From Balneolaceae bacterium UBA2956 (lineage in GTDB: Bacteria > Bacteroidota > Rhodothermia > Balneolales > Balneolaceae): a DNA stretch of 64,000 bases. Both the position numbers and the translations under genes were made by a program. This document shows, in pieces, positions 8,284-17,501 of the stretch. Under the pieces are notes generated by a model. That model saw only the letters and a program-made list of their open reading frames with translations, had not been told where the DNA came from and did no database searches. Within the stretch, counting starts at the first letter, position 1. The number at the start of each line of letters is the position of its first letter. The stretch spans positions 1-64,000 of the forward strand of contig DEBM01000029.1 in the NCBI GenBank assembly GCA_002348545.1, read 5' to 3'.

Positions 8284-9399
8284 ATGTTAAAGAAGACCTA
8301 TTTTTATCCTTTGGCTTTTGCCCTTTTATTTTGTCTTTCATGTGCGGCTACTCCCACCCCAAAAGCGCAAAATGAGTATACCTTTACTAGTTATGTTAGC
8401 GGCATTGGGGTGCCTTGGGGAATGGAATGGTTATCTAGTGGTGAATTATTGGTGACCGATCGGTCAGGAACTTTGTATGTAGTGCAAGATGGTGAAATTG
8501 TAGCGGAATTTACCGAGGTTTTTGAAGACCTCTATCCTGAGCGTCAAGGTGGGTTTTTAGATGTCCAAGCACACCCTAATCATTCAGAAAATGGATGGGT
8601 TTATTTTAGCTATTCATCTACTTCAGGAGAGGGAGAGGGTGCAAATACCAAAATAATTCGAGCAAAATTAGGTGACGGTGGTTTAGAGGAGGTTGAAACT
8701 TTATACAAGGCTACACCAAACAGTAGAAGAGGTGTACATTATGGCAGTCGTTTGGAATTTGGAACCGATGGAACACTTTATTTCACCATTGGAGATCGAG
8801 GGAATAGAGATGTAACCCCCCAAAGTCTTTCAATCGATGGAGGAAAAGTATATCGAATAAACGATGATGGAAGCATCCCTCAGGATAACCCCTTCTTTGG
8901 GAATACTGACGCTATTGAAGCAGTATACTCATACGGACATCGAAACCAGCAAGGAATGGAGCGACACCCGTTGACAGGACAAATGTGGGCCCACGAACAT
9001 GGCCCGCGAGGAGGGGATGAATTGAATATTATAGAGCCAGGAAAAAATTATGGATGGCCGGTCATCAGCTATGGAATAAATTATAATGGCACTCCTTTTG
9101 CCGAAGATACGGTACGTGAAGGGATGCAGCAGCCTATTCAGTATTGGGTGCCCTCGATTGCGCCATCAGGGATGACTTTTGTCACCAGTGATCGATACCC
9201 CGATTGGAAAGGACATTTACTAGTAGGCTCCTTGAAATTCGGATTAGTAGAGTTGCTCCAGCTTAATGGGAATAGCGTCATAAGCAGAACCGAGGTGCTT
9301 CAAGGTATTGGCCGTGTGCGAAGTATAAAACAGGGGCCTGATGGATATATCTATGTGGGCGTTACGGGTCAGGGTATATTTCGTGTAGAGGGTGTTTAG
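8284..9399 (+). CDS. PQQ-dependent aldose sugar dehydrogenase-like lipoprotein (GSDH family)
   Basis: The 371 residues form a six-bladed beta-propeller of the glucose/sorbosone dehydrogenase family. Family hallmarks visible are VPWGMEWL near the start, a GGFLDVQAHPNH segment, VHYGSRLEFGTDGTLYFTIGD, YSYGHRNQQGMERHP, and EHGPRGGDELNIIEPGKNYGWP. The N-terminus has a hydrophobic signal ending in LSC at about residues 18-20, so it is probably lipidated (the lipobox is not perfect) and lies in the periplasm or outer membrane. Many homologues bind PQQ and oxidise aldoses. No PQQ biosynthesis genes are in the window. It overlaps the convergent oxidoreductase gene by 4 bases. Confidence 0.85.
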   Translation: MLKKTYFYPLAFALLFCLSCAATPTPKAQNEYTFTSYVSGIGVPWGMEWLSSGELLVTDRSGTLYVVQDGEIVAEFTEVFEDLYPERQGGFLDVQAHPNHSENGWVYFSYSSTSGEGEGANTKIIRAKLGDGGLEEVETLYKATPNSRRGVHYGSRLEFGTDGTLYFTIGDRGNRDVTPQSLSIDGGKVYRINDDGSIPQDNPFFGNTDAIEAVYSYGHRNQQGMERHPLTGQMWAHEHGPRGGDELNIIEPGKNYGWPVISYGINYNGTPFAEDTVREGMQQPIQYWVPSIAPSGMTFVTSDRYPDWKGHLLVGSLKFGLVELLQLNGNSVISRTEVLQGIGRVRSIKQGPDGYIYVGVTGQGIFRVEGV

Positions 9400-10844
9400 A
9401 GCGTTCCAGCACCCCAACCGTCTCGGTATTTTCTACGAACAAAGGTATTGGCTGGCTCGAAGTTAGTTACTTTCATGGAAGGGCCATCCCACAAAAGCTG
9501 AATACCCCGACCAGGATAGAAAGTTCTCATTCTTTCCATTTCCACCCCTTCTTCGGTGTAAGTTTCCTTGTATTCTTCTTTATAGTCATAGCTCCGTATA
9601 GCCAAATTACCCATAAGCACACTTTCGGTAAGTGGCCCTGCGATATCAAAAGAGGAGCTTAATTCATGTTCTCCATACCCAGCTAAACAAGCATTCACCC
9701 ATTGATGATGGTGTCCTTCTGGAACACGGGGGAGAGTTTTGGGTACGTGTACGTGTTCGTTTAGTCCCGAGGGTAGCAATCGAGGGTTTCTACCATAAGT
9801 GTCGCACATCATTTTACCGCGATTACCTATAATAAGAATCCCGTTTCCTCCATCGCCCATGAGCTCATCAGGTTCTAATTCTTCTGGCCTTGCCGGCTGA
9901 ATACCGCCATCCATCCAGTGGAGTTTTATAAAATCCCCATTTTGATAGGGAAAACGCAAAACTACATGGGAAGATGGGGGAAACCCTTCGAGAAACTCTC
10001 CTCGGCGGAATTCGTCAACATAAACCGCCCCAATACTACACTCTACTCGGTCCGGATAGCTGAGATCAAGCACATTAAACGGGGTCTCCATTAAGTGGCA
10101 ACCCATGTCCCCAAGCGCGCCAGTTCCATAATCCGACCAGCCTCTCCAGTTAAAGGGGGCAAGACCCTCTACATATTCCTTATACGGCGCTGTACCTAAC
10201 CATAAATCCCAATCCAAGCCATCAGGTACGGGTGCTGGACTTGTCGGCCAACTAATCCCCTGAGGCCAAACGGGACGATTAGTCCAAACGTAGACTGTAT
10301 GTGCTTGCCCAATAATACCTGCCTGTAACCATTCTTTCATTTGCCGAACCCCGTCCCCTGAAGAGCCATAATTACCCATTTGTGTGACTACTTTATATTT
10401 TTTTGCAGCTTTAGTCACCATTCGCGCTTCATAAATATCATGGGTTAATGGTTTTTCTACATATACGTGCATACCTCGTTGAATTGCGTTCATCGTCTGT
10501 ACCGCATGGTTATGGTCTGGGGTAGAAACAACCACGGCATCGATATCTGATTCGTGTGCTGCCAACATTTTTCTATAATCCTTATAAAAAGGGGCACTGG
10601 GATAAGCTTCCTTTGCACGTTTTACCATTCGCTCATCTACATCGCACAGAACAGATACAGTCACATTTGGGTGTAGTGCTAACTGACGAAGGTTATCATT
10701 TCCTCGGCCACCGGCCCCGATGGCCCCGATATATAAAGTATCGCTCGGTGCAATAAAGCCTTTTCCGCCTAAAACATGACGGGGCACAATGCTAAACCCC
10801 GTTCCTGCTAATCCAACCGTAGTTAAAAAATCTTTTCTCTTCAT
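9396..10844 (-). CDS. Gfo/Idh/MocA-family oxidoreductase with Tat-like signal
   Basis: The protein has 482 residues. The N-terminus (RKDFLTTVGLAGTGF) looks like a degenerate twin-arginine signal with a hydrophobic stretch, as in many secreted Gfo/Idh/MocA proteins of Bacteroidota. A Rossmann NAD(P)-binding loop GAIGAGGRG sits at about 40-48, followed by the family EKP motif near residue 133 (YVEKPLTHD) and a C-terminal alpha/beta substrate domain. Members oxidise, reduce or isomerise sugars or inositols, or cleave glycosides. The substrate cannot be read here. It is convergent with the sugar-dehydrogenase-like gene, and both may act on periplasmic carbohydrate. Confidence 0.88.
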   Translation of the reverse strand: MKRKDFLTTVGLAGTGFSIVPRHVLGGKGFIAPSDTLYIGAIGAGGRGNDNLRQLALHPNVTVSVLCDVDERMVKRAKEAYPSAPFYKDYRKMLAAHESDIDAVVVSTPDHNHAVQTMNAIQRGMHVYVEKPLTHDIYEARMVTKAAKKYKVVTQMGNYGSSGDGVRQMKEWLQAGIIGQAHTVYVWTNRPVWPQGISWPTSPAPVPDGLDWDLWLGTAPYKEYVEGLAPFNWRGWSDYGTGALGDMGCHLMETPFNVLDLSYPDRVECSIGAVYVDEFRRGEFLEGFPPSSHVVLRFPYQNGDFIKLHWMDGGIQPARPEELEPDELMGDGGNGILIIGNRGKMMCDTYGRNPRLLPSGLNEHVHVPKTLPRVPEGHHHQWVNACLAGYGEHELSSSFDIAGPLTESVLMGNLAIRSYDYKEEYKETYTEEGVEMERMRTFYPGRGIQLLWDGPSMKVTNFEPANTFVRRKYRDGWGAGTL

Positions 10845-10943
10845 AGATGCGCCCTTTATTTTTGTTTAATGCATAGAATTACGTAAAAAATAGCATCAAT
10901 CACCAAGACTAGAAATATTATGTTGTTTAAGTTATAACCATAT

Positions 10944-10956
10944 ATCCTATTAGGAT
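10944..10956. repeat. Short inverted repeat between the oxidoreductase and uvrA
   Basis: ATCCT-ATT-AGGAT is a 5+5 bp inverted repeat with a 3-base centre. It lies about 100 bases upstream of the minus-strand oxidoreductase start and 175 bases upstream of uvrA. It could be an operator or chance. It does not match a classical LexA box. Confidence 0.2.
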
Positions 10957-11131
10957 TTGCGTGAAGGGGAGGTGTTTTTTTAGATTCAAACGGAAATAAG
11001 CATTGTCACTCTTTTTGAAAATATTAAAAAAACCGAAATAAAATCTCTACAAATAGCTTAGATAAGGCCAATGAAAATGCTATCTTATAGGATTGACTAA
11101 TTAGCACAGTATCAGGAGTGAACCAGAGCGA

Positions 11132-13969
11132 GTGTCTAAGCAAGCTACAAGCCAAAAGAAAGATAATCAACAGAACTTGCGACCTATCGTTGTAAAAGGG
11201 GCGCGAACTCATAATCTGAAAAATATAGGGGTTCAAATTCCTCGGAACAGCCTGACAGTTATAACAGGAGTTTCTGGTTCAGGAAAGTCTAGCCTTGCGT
11301 TTGATACTATTTATGCAGAAGGGCAAAGACGATATGTGGAAAGTTTGTCTAGTTATGCTAGGCAATTCTTAGAGAGAATGGATAAGCCAGAAGTAGATCA
11401 TATATATGGCATCTCTCCCGCCATGGCCATTCAACAAAAAACCACTTCATCCAATCCACGATCAACGGTTGGAACAACCACTGAAATTTATGATTATCTG
11501 CGTCTATTGTTTGCGCGTATTGGAAAGACCTATAGTCCAAAATCGGGTGAGCTAGTAACCAAAGACTCCCCAGGGGATGTGGTTAAGCATATTGAAGAAC
11601 ATCTTGATATAGATGCTCGGTTCTACGTACTATATCCTATTCCTGAATATGGCAGTCATTCGACTAGTGATGAATTAAAATTACTTAAGGAAAAAGGGTT
11701 TACTCGTCTTTTGCACCTGACTACAGAAGAAGTATTGGATTTAACCACTTTAAAAAATAATAATGTTCTAGCCTTACCCAATAATCATTGCTCAAGTGAT
11801 TATAGAGTATTGGTTGATCGGCTGGTCAATAAACCTGATGATACCACTAGATCTCGCATAGTTGATTCCCTTGAAACGGCGTTTAGACAGGGCTTAGGTA
11901 GGGCCTCTATCAAAGTTCGCGGAGAAGAAGAACAACTCTTTAGCGAGCGTTTTGAGCGTGATGGTATGGAGTTTGTCGAGCCAACGCCACAAATGTTTTC
12001 TTTTAACAATCCATTTGGTGCCTGTTCTCAATGTGAAGGCTTCGGTCGTGTGGCCGGCATAGATGAAAATTTAGTTATTCCAGATCATGAAAAAAGCATT
12101 AGAAACAACACTATTGCCCCCTTTGGCTCACCTAAATTTTCCCAGCACTTACGGGACTTGATCCGGGTGGCCGCACGTGAACGCTGGCCTATTGATGTAC
12201 CCTATAGGGAACTCCCAAAGGAAGTTAAGCGAGCTTTGTGGAAGGGAAAGGACGAGTATATTGGCATACATGCCTTTTTTGATCAGGTACGATCTCAAAA
12301 TTATAAAGTACATATGCGCGTTTTATATGCTCGTTATAGGGGGTATAGCCGATGTTCAGAATGTGAGGGGTATCGTATACGAAAAGACGCACAGTATATA
12401 CGAGTAGGTGATATGCACCTTGGTGAAGTATCGGAGTTAACCATTGGTCATGCCGAGGCATATTTTAATGAGCTTGTGCTAAGTAAGTTCGAAAAAGGGG
12501 TTGCAGGACAATTAGTATATGAGATAAAAAAACGATTAAAATACTTAGTTGAGGTTGGTCTAGAGTACCTTACTCTTGATCGATTGGCCAATACTCTTAG
12601 TGGAGGAGAGTCGCAACGAATAAGCTTAGCAAACGCTTTAGGAAGTTCGTTAATAGGTAGTTTGTACGTGCTCGATGAGCCGACCATTGGTTTACATCCT
12701 AGAGATAATGACCGGCTTATTAAGATTTTAGAGTCGCTACGAGACATTGGCAATACGGTACTTGTAGTTGAGCATGACAGTGAAATGATGCGAGCAGCTG
12801 ATCATATTATTGACATTGGGCCTTTTGCGGGGATTCACGGAGGAGAAGTAGTTTTTGAAGGGGAATATCCGAAACTATTGGATGCGCCCACCTTAACGGG
12901 GCGTTACTTAAGTGGGCAAGCTGTTATTCCTTTACCTGTAAAAAGGAGGCCTGGCTCAGGCCATTTCTTAGAATTAAAGGGCGCTAGTGAACATAACCTA
13001 AAAAATGTGGACGTAAAGATTCCGTTAGGATTATTGCTAGTTGTAACAGGAGTTTCAGGGTCGGGAAAATCGACCCTTGTGCACGAGACAGTTTACAAAG
13101 GGATTAAAAAGCATTTTGGGAATTACAACGAAACTGTTGGCCGCCACCGATCATTAACGGGAATAGGCAGGGTTCATCATGTTGAAATGGTCGATCAATC
13201 TCCTATTGGAAGAACCTCAAGATCCAATCCTGCTACTTATACTAAGGCCTTCGATGGTATACGGGATGTTTTTGCTCGTAGCAGACAAGCGAAAATCATG
13301 GGTTATACTCCAGGTCATTTTAGTTTTAATGTGCCCGGAGGCCGGTGCGAAAGCTGTCAAGGTGAGGGGGTTCAAAAAATTGAAATGCAGTTTATGGCGG
13401 ATATAGAACTTATTTGTGAGGAGTGTAACGGCGCTCGATTCCGAAAAGATATTTTGCAGGTACTGTATCGAGGAAAAAGCATTGAAAAAATTTTAAACAT
13501 GCCCGTATCTGAAGCGATTGATTTTTTTGTGGATGAGTCAAATATTGTAAAAAAGCTAGAGCCCCTAGAAAAAGTGGGCTTAGGATACCTTACTTTAGGC
13601 CAAAGTGCCACAACCCTTTCTGGAGGAGAAGCTCAACGGGTTAAACTAGCCCGGTTCTTAACTAAAACTAGTCATGAACACACCATTTATTTCTTTGATG
13701 AGCCAACTACCGGTCTACATTTCGATGATGTTGCAAAGTTATTAAAAGCTTTTAACGAATTGGTTGATACAGGCCACTCGGTTATGATTATTGAACATAA
13801 TTTAGATGTGATTAAAAGCGCCGATTGGGTGATTGATGTAGGCCCAGATGGTGGGTTTAGGGGTGGACAAGTGGTAGCGGAGGGAACACCAGAAGAAATA
13901 ATGGGGATGAGCATTAGTCATACGGGTCACTTTTTAAAAGAGTATTTAAAAACAGTGAGACAATTGTAA
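11132..13969 (+). CDS. uvrA: Excinuclease ABC subunit A
   Basis: UvrA is the DNA-damage-sensing ABC ATPase of nucleotide excision repair. The 945 residues hold two ABC modules: GVSGSGKS at about 46-53 with LSGGESQRISLA, and GVSGSGKST in the second half with LSGGEAQRVKLA. The second zinc site is complete (CESC and CEEC flanking about 19 residues). The first site retains CSQC but its partner CPxC pair is replaced by a cysteine-free stretch (about residues 262-280). I believe this occurs in other Bacteroidota UvrA proteins. The start is GTG 11132. The next gene, lgt, is about 150 bases downstream on the same strand. Confidence 0.96.
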   Translation: MSKQATSQKKDNQQNLRPIVVKGARTHNLKNIGVQIPRNSLTVITGVSGSGKSSLAFDTIYAEGQRRYVESLSSYARQFLERMDKPEVDHIYGISPAMAIQQKTTSSNPRSTVGTTTEIYDYLRLLFARIGKTYSPKSGELVTKDSPGDVVKHIEEHLDIDARFYVLYPIPEYGSHSTSDELKLLKEKGFTRLLHLTTEEVLDLTTLKNNNVLALPNNHCSSDYRVLVDRLVNKPDDTTRSRIVDSLETAFRQGLGRASIKVRGEEEQLFSERFERDGMEFVEPTPQMFSFNNPFGACSQCEGFGRVAGIDENLVIPDHEKSIRNNTIAPFGSPKFSQHLRDLIRVAARERWPIDVPYRELPKEVKRALWKGKDEYIGIHAFFDQVRSQNYKVHMRVLYARYRGYSRCSECEGYRIRKDAQYIRVGDMHLGEVSELTIGHAEAYFNELVLSKFEKGVAGQLVYEIKKRLKYLVEVGLEYLTLDRLANTLSGGESQRISLANALGSSLIGSLYVLDEPTIGLHPRDNDRLIKILESLRDIGNTVLVVEHDSEMMRAADHIIDIGPFAGIHGGEVVFEGEYPKLLDAPTLTGRYLSGQAVIPLPVKRRPGSGHFLELKGASEHNLKNVDVKIPLGLLLVVTGVSGSGKSTLVHETVYKGIKKHFGNYNETVGRHRSLTGIGRVHHVEMVDQSPIGRTSRSNPATYTKAFDGIRDVFARSRQAKIMGYTPGHFSFNVPGGRCESCQGEGVQKIEMQFMADIELICEECNGARFRKDILQVLYRGKSIEKILNMPVSEAIDFFVDESNIVKKLEPLEKVGLGYLTLGQSATTLSGGEAQRVKLARFLTKTSHEHTIYFFDEPTTGLHFDDVAKLLKAFNELVDTGHSVMIIEHNLDVIKSADWVIDVGPDGGFRGGQVVAEGTPEEIMGMSISHTGHFLKEYLKTVRQL

Positions 13970-14126
13970 TATTTTATGGATGAATTTAAGCGATTGTTTG
14001 AGAGCCGGGCCCTATTAAACTGATAATACCATCATAAAAGAGCTTTCAGTATTATTATGCTAGAATAAACAGGCGACAATAAACGGGTACTAAAATTAGA
14101 GTGCCTTAACTAACCCTTTGATCATC

Positions 14127-14996
14127 ATGTTTCCCATTCATTTAGATGTAGGCTTCACTCAAATTTATTTTTATGAAGGTCTTTATTTCTTAATCTCTAT
14201 AGGCTTAGGCATTTATGTCTGTTACAGATGGGTAAAAGGCAACGGAGGTAAAATAGAGTTATTTGAAGGTTTGGTAACCTGGTCAATTATAGGAGCTTTG
14301 TTAGGCGCTCGACTCTCGCATTTTTTGTTTTGGAATCTGGATCTTTTTTTGAGTAATCCTCGCGTTTTATTTAGCCTTACCGGAGCAGGGAATAGTATAA
14401 CAGGGGGCCTCTTGGGAGGTATGTTGGGGGGCTATTTCTTTACAAAAAAGAAGAAATTGAACTACTTCGAATATTTCTCATTGTTATCACCCGGTATATT
14501 AGTAGGCCAAGCGGTCGGACGCATTGGTTGTTATTTTAATGGAGACGCATACGGAGCGGCTACTAATAGCGTATTTGGTGTTCAGTTTCCAAGATACGGG
14601 ACATGGATTCCTTCCTTTGAGACAGAATTATCCTATTCATCCTCTCCTTGGCAATGGTCATTTGAACGGGGTTTAGTAGAAGCGGGCTCTACTATGAGCG
14701 CCCCCTTGCACCCCACACAGTTATATGAAATGATGGGGGATTTTGCCATTTTGGGCGTGGTAATCTTTTTATTCAATAAGTATTGGAAGAGCAATAAAAA
14801 ATCACCCATAATATTTTATGTGCACACAGGAGGTTATGCGTTACTTCGCTTTGCGTTAGAATTTATTAGAGGAGACCGAGAGTTTGTAGCATTCGCAAAT
14901 ATGACGAACCTGCAGCTTAGTTTGCTTGCCTATGCGATTATTGCTGGTATCTTATTGAACAAGTATCTTAAGAAGGAACAACTTAAGAATAGTTAA
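14127..14996 (+). CDS. lgt: Prolipoprotein diacylglyceryl transferase
   Basis: Lgt transfers diacylglycerol from phosphatidylglycerol to the lipobox cysteine of prolipoproteins, the first step of lipoprotein maturation in the inner membrane. Seven or so hydrophobic helices are visible. The family signature region is present as VGRIGCYFNGDAYG (about residues 129-142), and the later HPTQLYEM segment is conserved. I prefer ATG 14127, because FPIHLDVGF aligns with the family N-terminus. A TTG at 14118 would add three residues. The protein is about 289 residues. A predicted lipoprotein gene lies two genes downstream. Confidence 0.95.
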   Translation: MFPIHLDVGFTQIYFYEGLYFLISIGLGIYVCYRWVKGNGGKIELFEGLVTWSIIGALLGARLSHFLFWNLDLFLSNPRVLFSLTGAGNSITGGLLGGMLGGYFFTKKKKLNYFEYFSLLSPGILVGQAVGRIGCYFNGDAYGAATNSVFGVQFPRYGTWIPSFETELSYSSSPWQWSFERGLVEAGSTMSAPLHPTQLYEMMGDFAILGVVIFLFNKYWKSNKKSPIIFYVHTGGYALLRFALEFIRGDREFVAFANMTNLQLSLLAYAIIAGILLNKYLKKEQLKNS

Positions 14997-15025
14997 CTCA
15001 CGAGAAGCTAAATTGGGACTTAAAA

Positions 15026-15937
15026 ATGGATAGAAAAAATGCCATCAAAGGAATTTTAGCCTCTGCATTGGGAGTACCTGTGGCTAGAGATGCTATTAAT
15101 AACAATTCAGATGCCCCACGGCCGTTCACGCGAACCGAGCCAGCACTATTTGGGGGAGTTAGCTCAAAGATTTCTGAGCAAGGATATAGGCATTCGGTTT
15201 GTCGCTGGACCTATTCATCGGCACCATTAGAAGAATTGTGCGAGGCAGCCATTGATCTCAAGATTGATTCCATCGAGCTGCTAAACCCCCCTGATATTAA
15301 AATAGTTCAGCAAAGAGGTTTAAACTGCGCGGTTGCTAATAGTGTGCCATTGAGCTTAACGGATGGGTTTAATAATCCTCGTTATCATGCGAAATTAAAG
15401 CAAGAGTACAGCCAGCTTATTCCTGTTCTGGCTGATCTTGGCATTCAAAATCTCATTTGTTTTTCTGGAAATAGGCGAAGTATAGGGGACCAGCAGGGAA
15501 TGGAGCAGTGTGCCAGAGGCTTGGACCCCGTTGTTTCTTTGGCTCAAAAATATGGAATTACTCTCATTATGGAGTTATTAAATTCGAAGGTAGACCATAA
15601 AGACTATCAATGCGACCATACAACTTGGGGAGTAGACTTGTGCGAAAAGATTGGCTCGGATCATTTTAAATTATTATATGATATTTATCATATGCAGGTG
15701 ATGGAAGGAGATATCATAGCAACGATCCAAAAATATCACCCGTATATTGCCCACTACCATACCGCGGGAGTACCAGGAAGAAACGAAATAGACCAAAGCC
15801 AAGAGCTAAATTATCCTGCTATCATGCGGGCGATACAAGAGACTGGGTTTAAAGGCCACGTAGCTCAAGAATTTATACCCACTTCAGAAAACAAATTTGA
15901 TTCCTTGGCAAAAGCTATTGAGCTTTGTACTCTTTAA
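15026..15937 (+). CDS. Hydroxypyruvate isomerase-like TIM-barrel protein
   Basis: This 303-residue protein belongs to the xylose-isomerase-like TIM-barrel superfamily. It most resembles hydroxypyruvate isomerase (Hyi), which interconverts hydroxypyruvate and tartronate semialdehyde. Metal-ligand or catalytic candidates are Glu183 (IMELLNSKVDH), Asp219 and His222 (LLYDIYHMQ-MEGD) and Glu282 (HVAQEFIP). An N-terminal extension of about 45 residues begins like a weak Tat-type signal (RKNAIKGILASALG), so a periplasmic location is possible but the twin arginine is missing. It starts 29 bases after lgt and is followed within a few bases by the lipoprotein gene. Confidence 0.8.
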   Translation: MDRKNAIKGILASALGVPVARDAINNNSDAPRPFTRTEPALFGGVSSKISEQGYRHSVCRWTYSSAPLEELCEAAIDLKIDSIELLNPPDIKIVQQRGLNCAVANSVPLSLTDGFNNPRYHAKLKQEYSQLIPVLADLGIQNLICFSGNRRSIGDQQGMEQCARGLDPVVSLAQKYGITLIMELLNSKVDHKDYQCDHTTWGVDLCEKIGSDHFKLLYDIYHMQVMEGDIIATIQKYHPYIAHYHTAGVPGRNEIDQSQELNYPAIMRAIQETGFKGHVAQEFIPTSENKFDSLAKAIELCTL

Positions 15938-15942
15938 TAGCA

Positions 15943-16983
15943 ATGAAGAATACGATGAAATTATTCCAGACTAGCGACCTGCAAGGTACACAAATAAAAC
16001 AGACCAATAGGAAGACGGTTATTTTATTTGCATTTATTGTTTTGACGGGCTTTTCCTTATTGAGTTCTTGTGGTAGCACGCACAAAATGTCGAGAGTAGA
16101 GCATGTTATTTTGCCTACAACGGTACTGAGTAGTCCTAGGTCTTTTCCTCAAGAAATTGCAGATTCATTGGGTTGGGGGGGCATATACGAGGAGATCCTG
16201 GGGGTAGAAGAGGAAGAATTTAGGGTGGTCTTGAGTTCGCCTATTCCTCCTTATCATGCTTTGCGCATGAAAAAAGCTAAAGATATTGAGGCAACATACG
16301 TTCTTTTTTGGGAGAAAAAAGCAGCGATCGACATTGAATCCCCTCAGCGCAATATTCGCTGGTTCATTCAAGGAGAGTGCGGAGATTTTTACCAAACAGC
16401 TCGATTTGAATATTGTATTCCAGAATGGTTTGAAGAACCTGATTGGTTACGTGTCTATGAGTCGTTTGATAAGTCTAATATATGGACCTTAGAGCCCGCA
16501 GATTCGTTGGCTAGAGATAGTTTATCGAGAGATGATCAATGGGTAATATATGTGGAAGCCCGCGTGGGAAATTATTTTAGACGGTATCAGCACACCAGCC
16601 CAGATACTTATCAAGAGAGTAGTACGAGCAGTGATTTGTTGCAAATTGTATCTCAAATGAGAGCTTTACGAGATGCGACGATTCAACGAAATAACTTTAA
16701 TGTGTACAGGGGATATATGAAAGGGCCTTCAGGGCCAGAGTTTATTTTGTGTGATGAAAGTGAGATTTGGCACTTTGACGGTCATTTAGAGGAGCTGGTT
16801 ATTACAAGTGCTTATCCAGTACTAATTGAGGAAGCCACCGAGCAGTATTTTTATGTAGAGCTCCGAGGCCAGATTCGAGATCAATGGTATACCGAATGGT
16901 TTGACCAGCCTCATACCCGGGTAATTATTCCCGACGAAATTAATGAAATTCAGTTAGTGAATGGGCCAAGATGTCCTTATTAG
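15943..16983 (+). CDS. Predicted lipoprotein of unknown function
   Basis: I do not recognise this roughly 346-residue protein. It has a basic N-region, a hydrophobic segment and the lipobox LSSC (signal ends near SSCGSTHK), so it should be a lipidated envelope protein. The mature part is rich in acidic and aromatic residues. It looks beta-rich, with repeated WY/EW clusters (IRWFIQGECGDFYQ, WVIYVEARVGNYFRRY, DQWYTEWFDQP). Four or more cysteines occur in the mature domain. I prefer ATG 15943. An upstream TTG at 15925 would overlap the isomerase gene. It probably shares a transcript with lgt and the isomerase-like gene. Confidence 0.7.
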   Translation: MKNTMKLFQTSDLQGTQIKQTNRKTVILFAFIVLTGFSLLSSCGSTHKMSRVEHVILPTTVLSSPRSFPQEIADSLGWGGIYEEILGVEEEEFRVVLSSPIPPYHALRMKKAKDIEATYVLFWEKKAAIDIESPQRNIRWFIQGECGDFYQTARFEYCIPEWFEEPDWLRVYESFDKSNIWTLEPADSLARDSLSRDDQWVIYVEARVGNYFRRYQHTSPDTYQESSTSSDLLQIVSQMRALRDATIQRNNFNVYRGYMKGPSGPEFILCDESEIWHFDGHLEELVITSAYPVLIEEATEQYFYVELRGQIRDQWYTEWFDQPHTRVIIPDEINEIQLVNGPRCPY

Positions 16984-17008
16984 AGGGCTATTACTCGATT
17001 TTATATTT

Positions 17009-17449
17009 TTAAAAGAGAATCGATAGTTTAGCACAGATGGTTTCTAGAAGCTCAATTTGCTCTTCGGTGATGGAATTCTTTGTATTCGAATCTACATCTA
17101 ATTGAGCAACAAACACCCCATCTTTTAGTATTGGCACTACTATTTCCGACTGCACCTCGGTGCTGCAGGCAATATAATTATCCTCTGCACTCACATCTTG
17201 AGAAACGAATGTTTGCAGTGAGACTGCTACTTGTCCGCAAATCCCTTTTCCATAAGGTATAGATACATGATCGGTTGGAAGCCCGATAAAGGGACCAAGT
17301 TTCAGATACCCCTTTTTTTTCCGATCATCGAGGTAGAAGCCTACCCAGTCAAAATGTTCAAATTCGGCATGAAGAATCTGGGCAACTTCATGTAGCACCT
17401 GGCTTAGGTTAACATTACGCTCTATGATAGTATTTATGTGTTGTAACAT
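17009..17449 (-). CDS. GAF-domain protein, probable free methionine-(R)-sulfoxide reductase
   Basis: The whole 146-residue protein is one GAF domain of the fRMsr (MsrC/YebR) type, which reduces free L-methionine-(R)-sulfoxide. Family features are DWVGFYL near residue 34, IPYGKGICGQVA around Cys71, and YIACSTEVQSEIVVPI around Cys95, followed by LDVDS. These match the two most conserved cysteines of the family. The third one, upstream in the E. coli enzyme, is absent and replaced near VSIPYG, so the resolving chemistry may differ. Its start is flanked upstream by an 8+8 bp inverted repeat at 17476-17501. Confidence 0.82.
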   Translation of the reverse strand: MLQHINTIIERNVNLSQVLHEVAQILHAEFEHFDWVGFYLDDRKKKGYLKLGPFIGLPTDHVSIPYGKGICGQVAVSLQTFVSQDVSAEDNYIACSTEVQSEIVVPILKDGVFVAQLDVDSNTKNSITEEQIELLETICAKLSILF

Positions 17450-17475
17450 AGTTATTGTATTCGCATGAGCTGCAA

Positions 17476-17501
17476 TAGTTGATTATAGTCGTTATCAACT
17501 A
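17476..17501. repeat. Perfect 8+8 bp inverted repeat upstream of the fRMsr gene
   Basis: TAGTTGAT (17476-17483) and ATCAACTA (17494-17501) are exact reverse complements with a 10-base spacer. The repeat sits 27-52 bases upstream of the GAF-protein start codon, where a regulator would bind or a leader hairpin would form. No nearby regulator is assigned to it. Confidence 0.45.

Noticed and set aside
11041..11131. Search for a LexA/SOS box upstream of uvrA
   Set aside because: No convincing palindrome of a known SOS type was seen near the uvrA start, so no SOS control is claimed.
11220..11255. GGTTCAAATTCC, resembling a tRNA T-loop
   Set aside because: It lies within the uvrA reading frame, and no cloverleaf arms or CCA end surround it.
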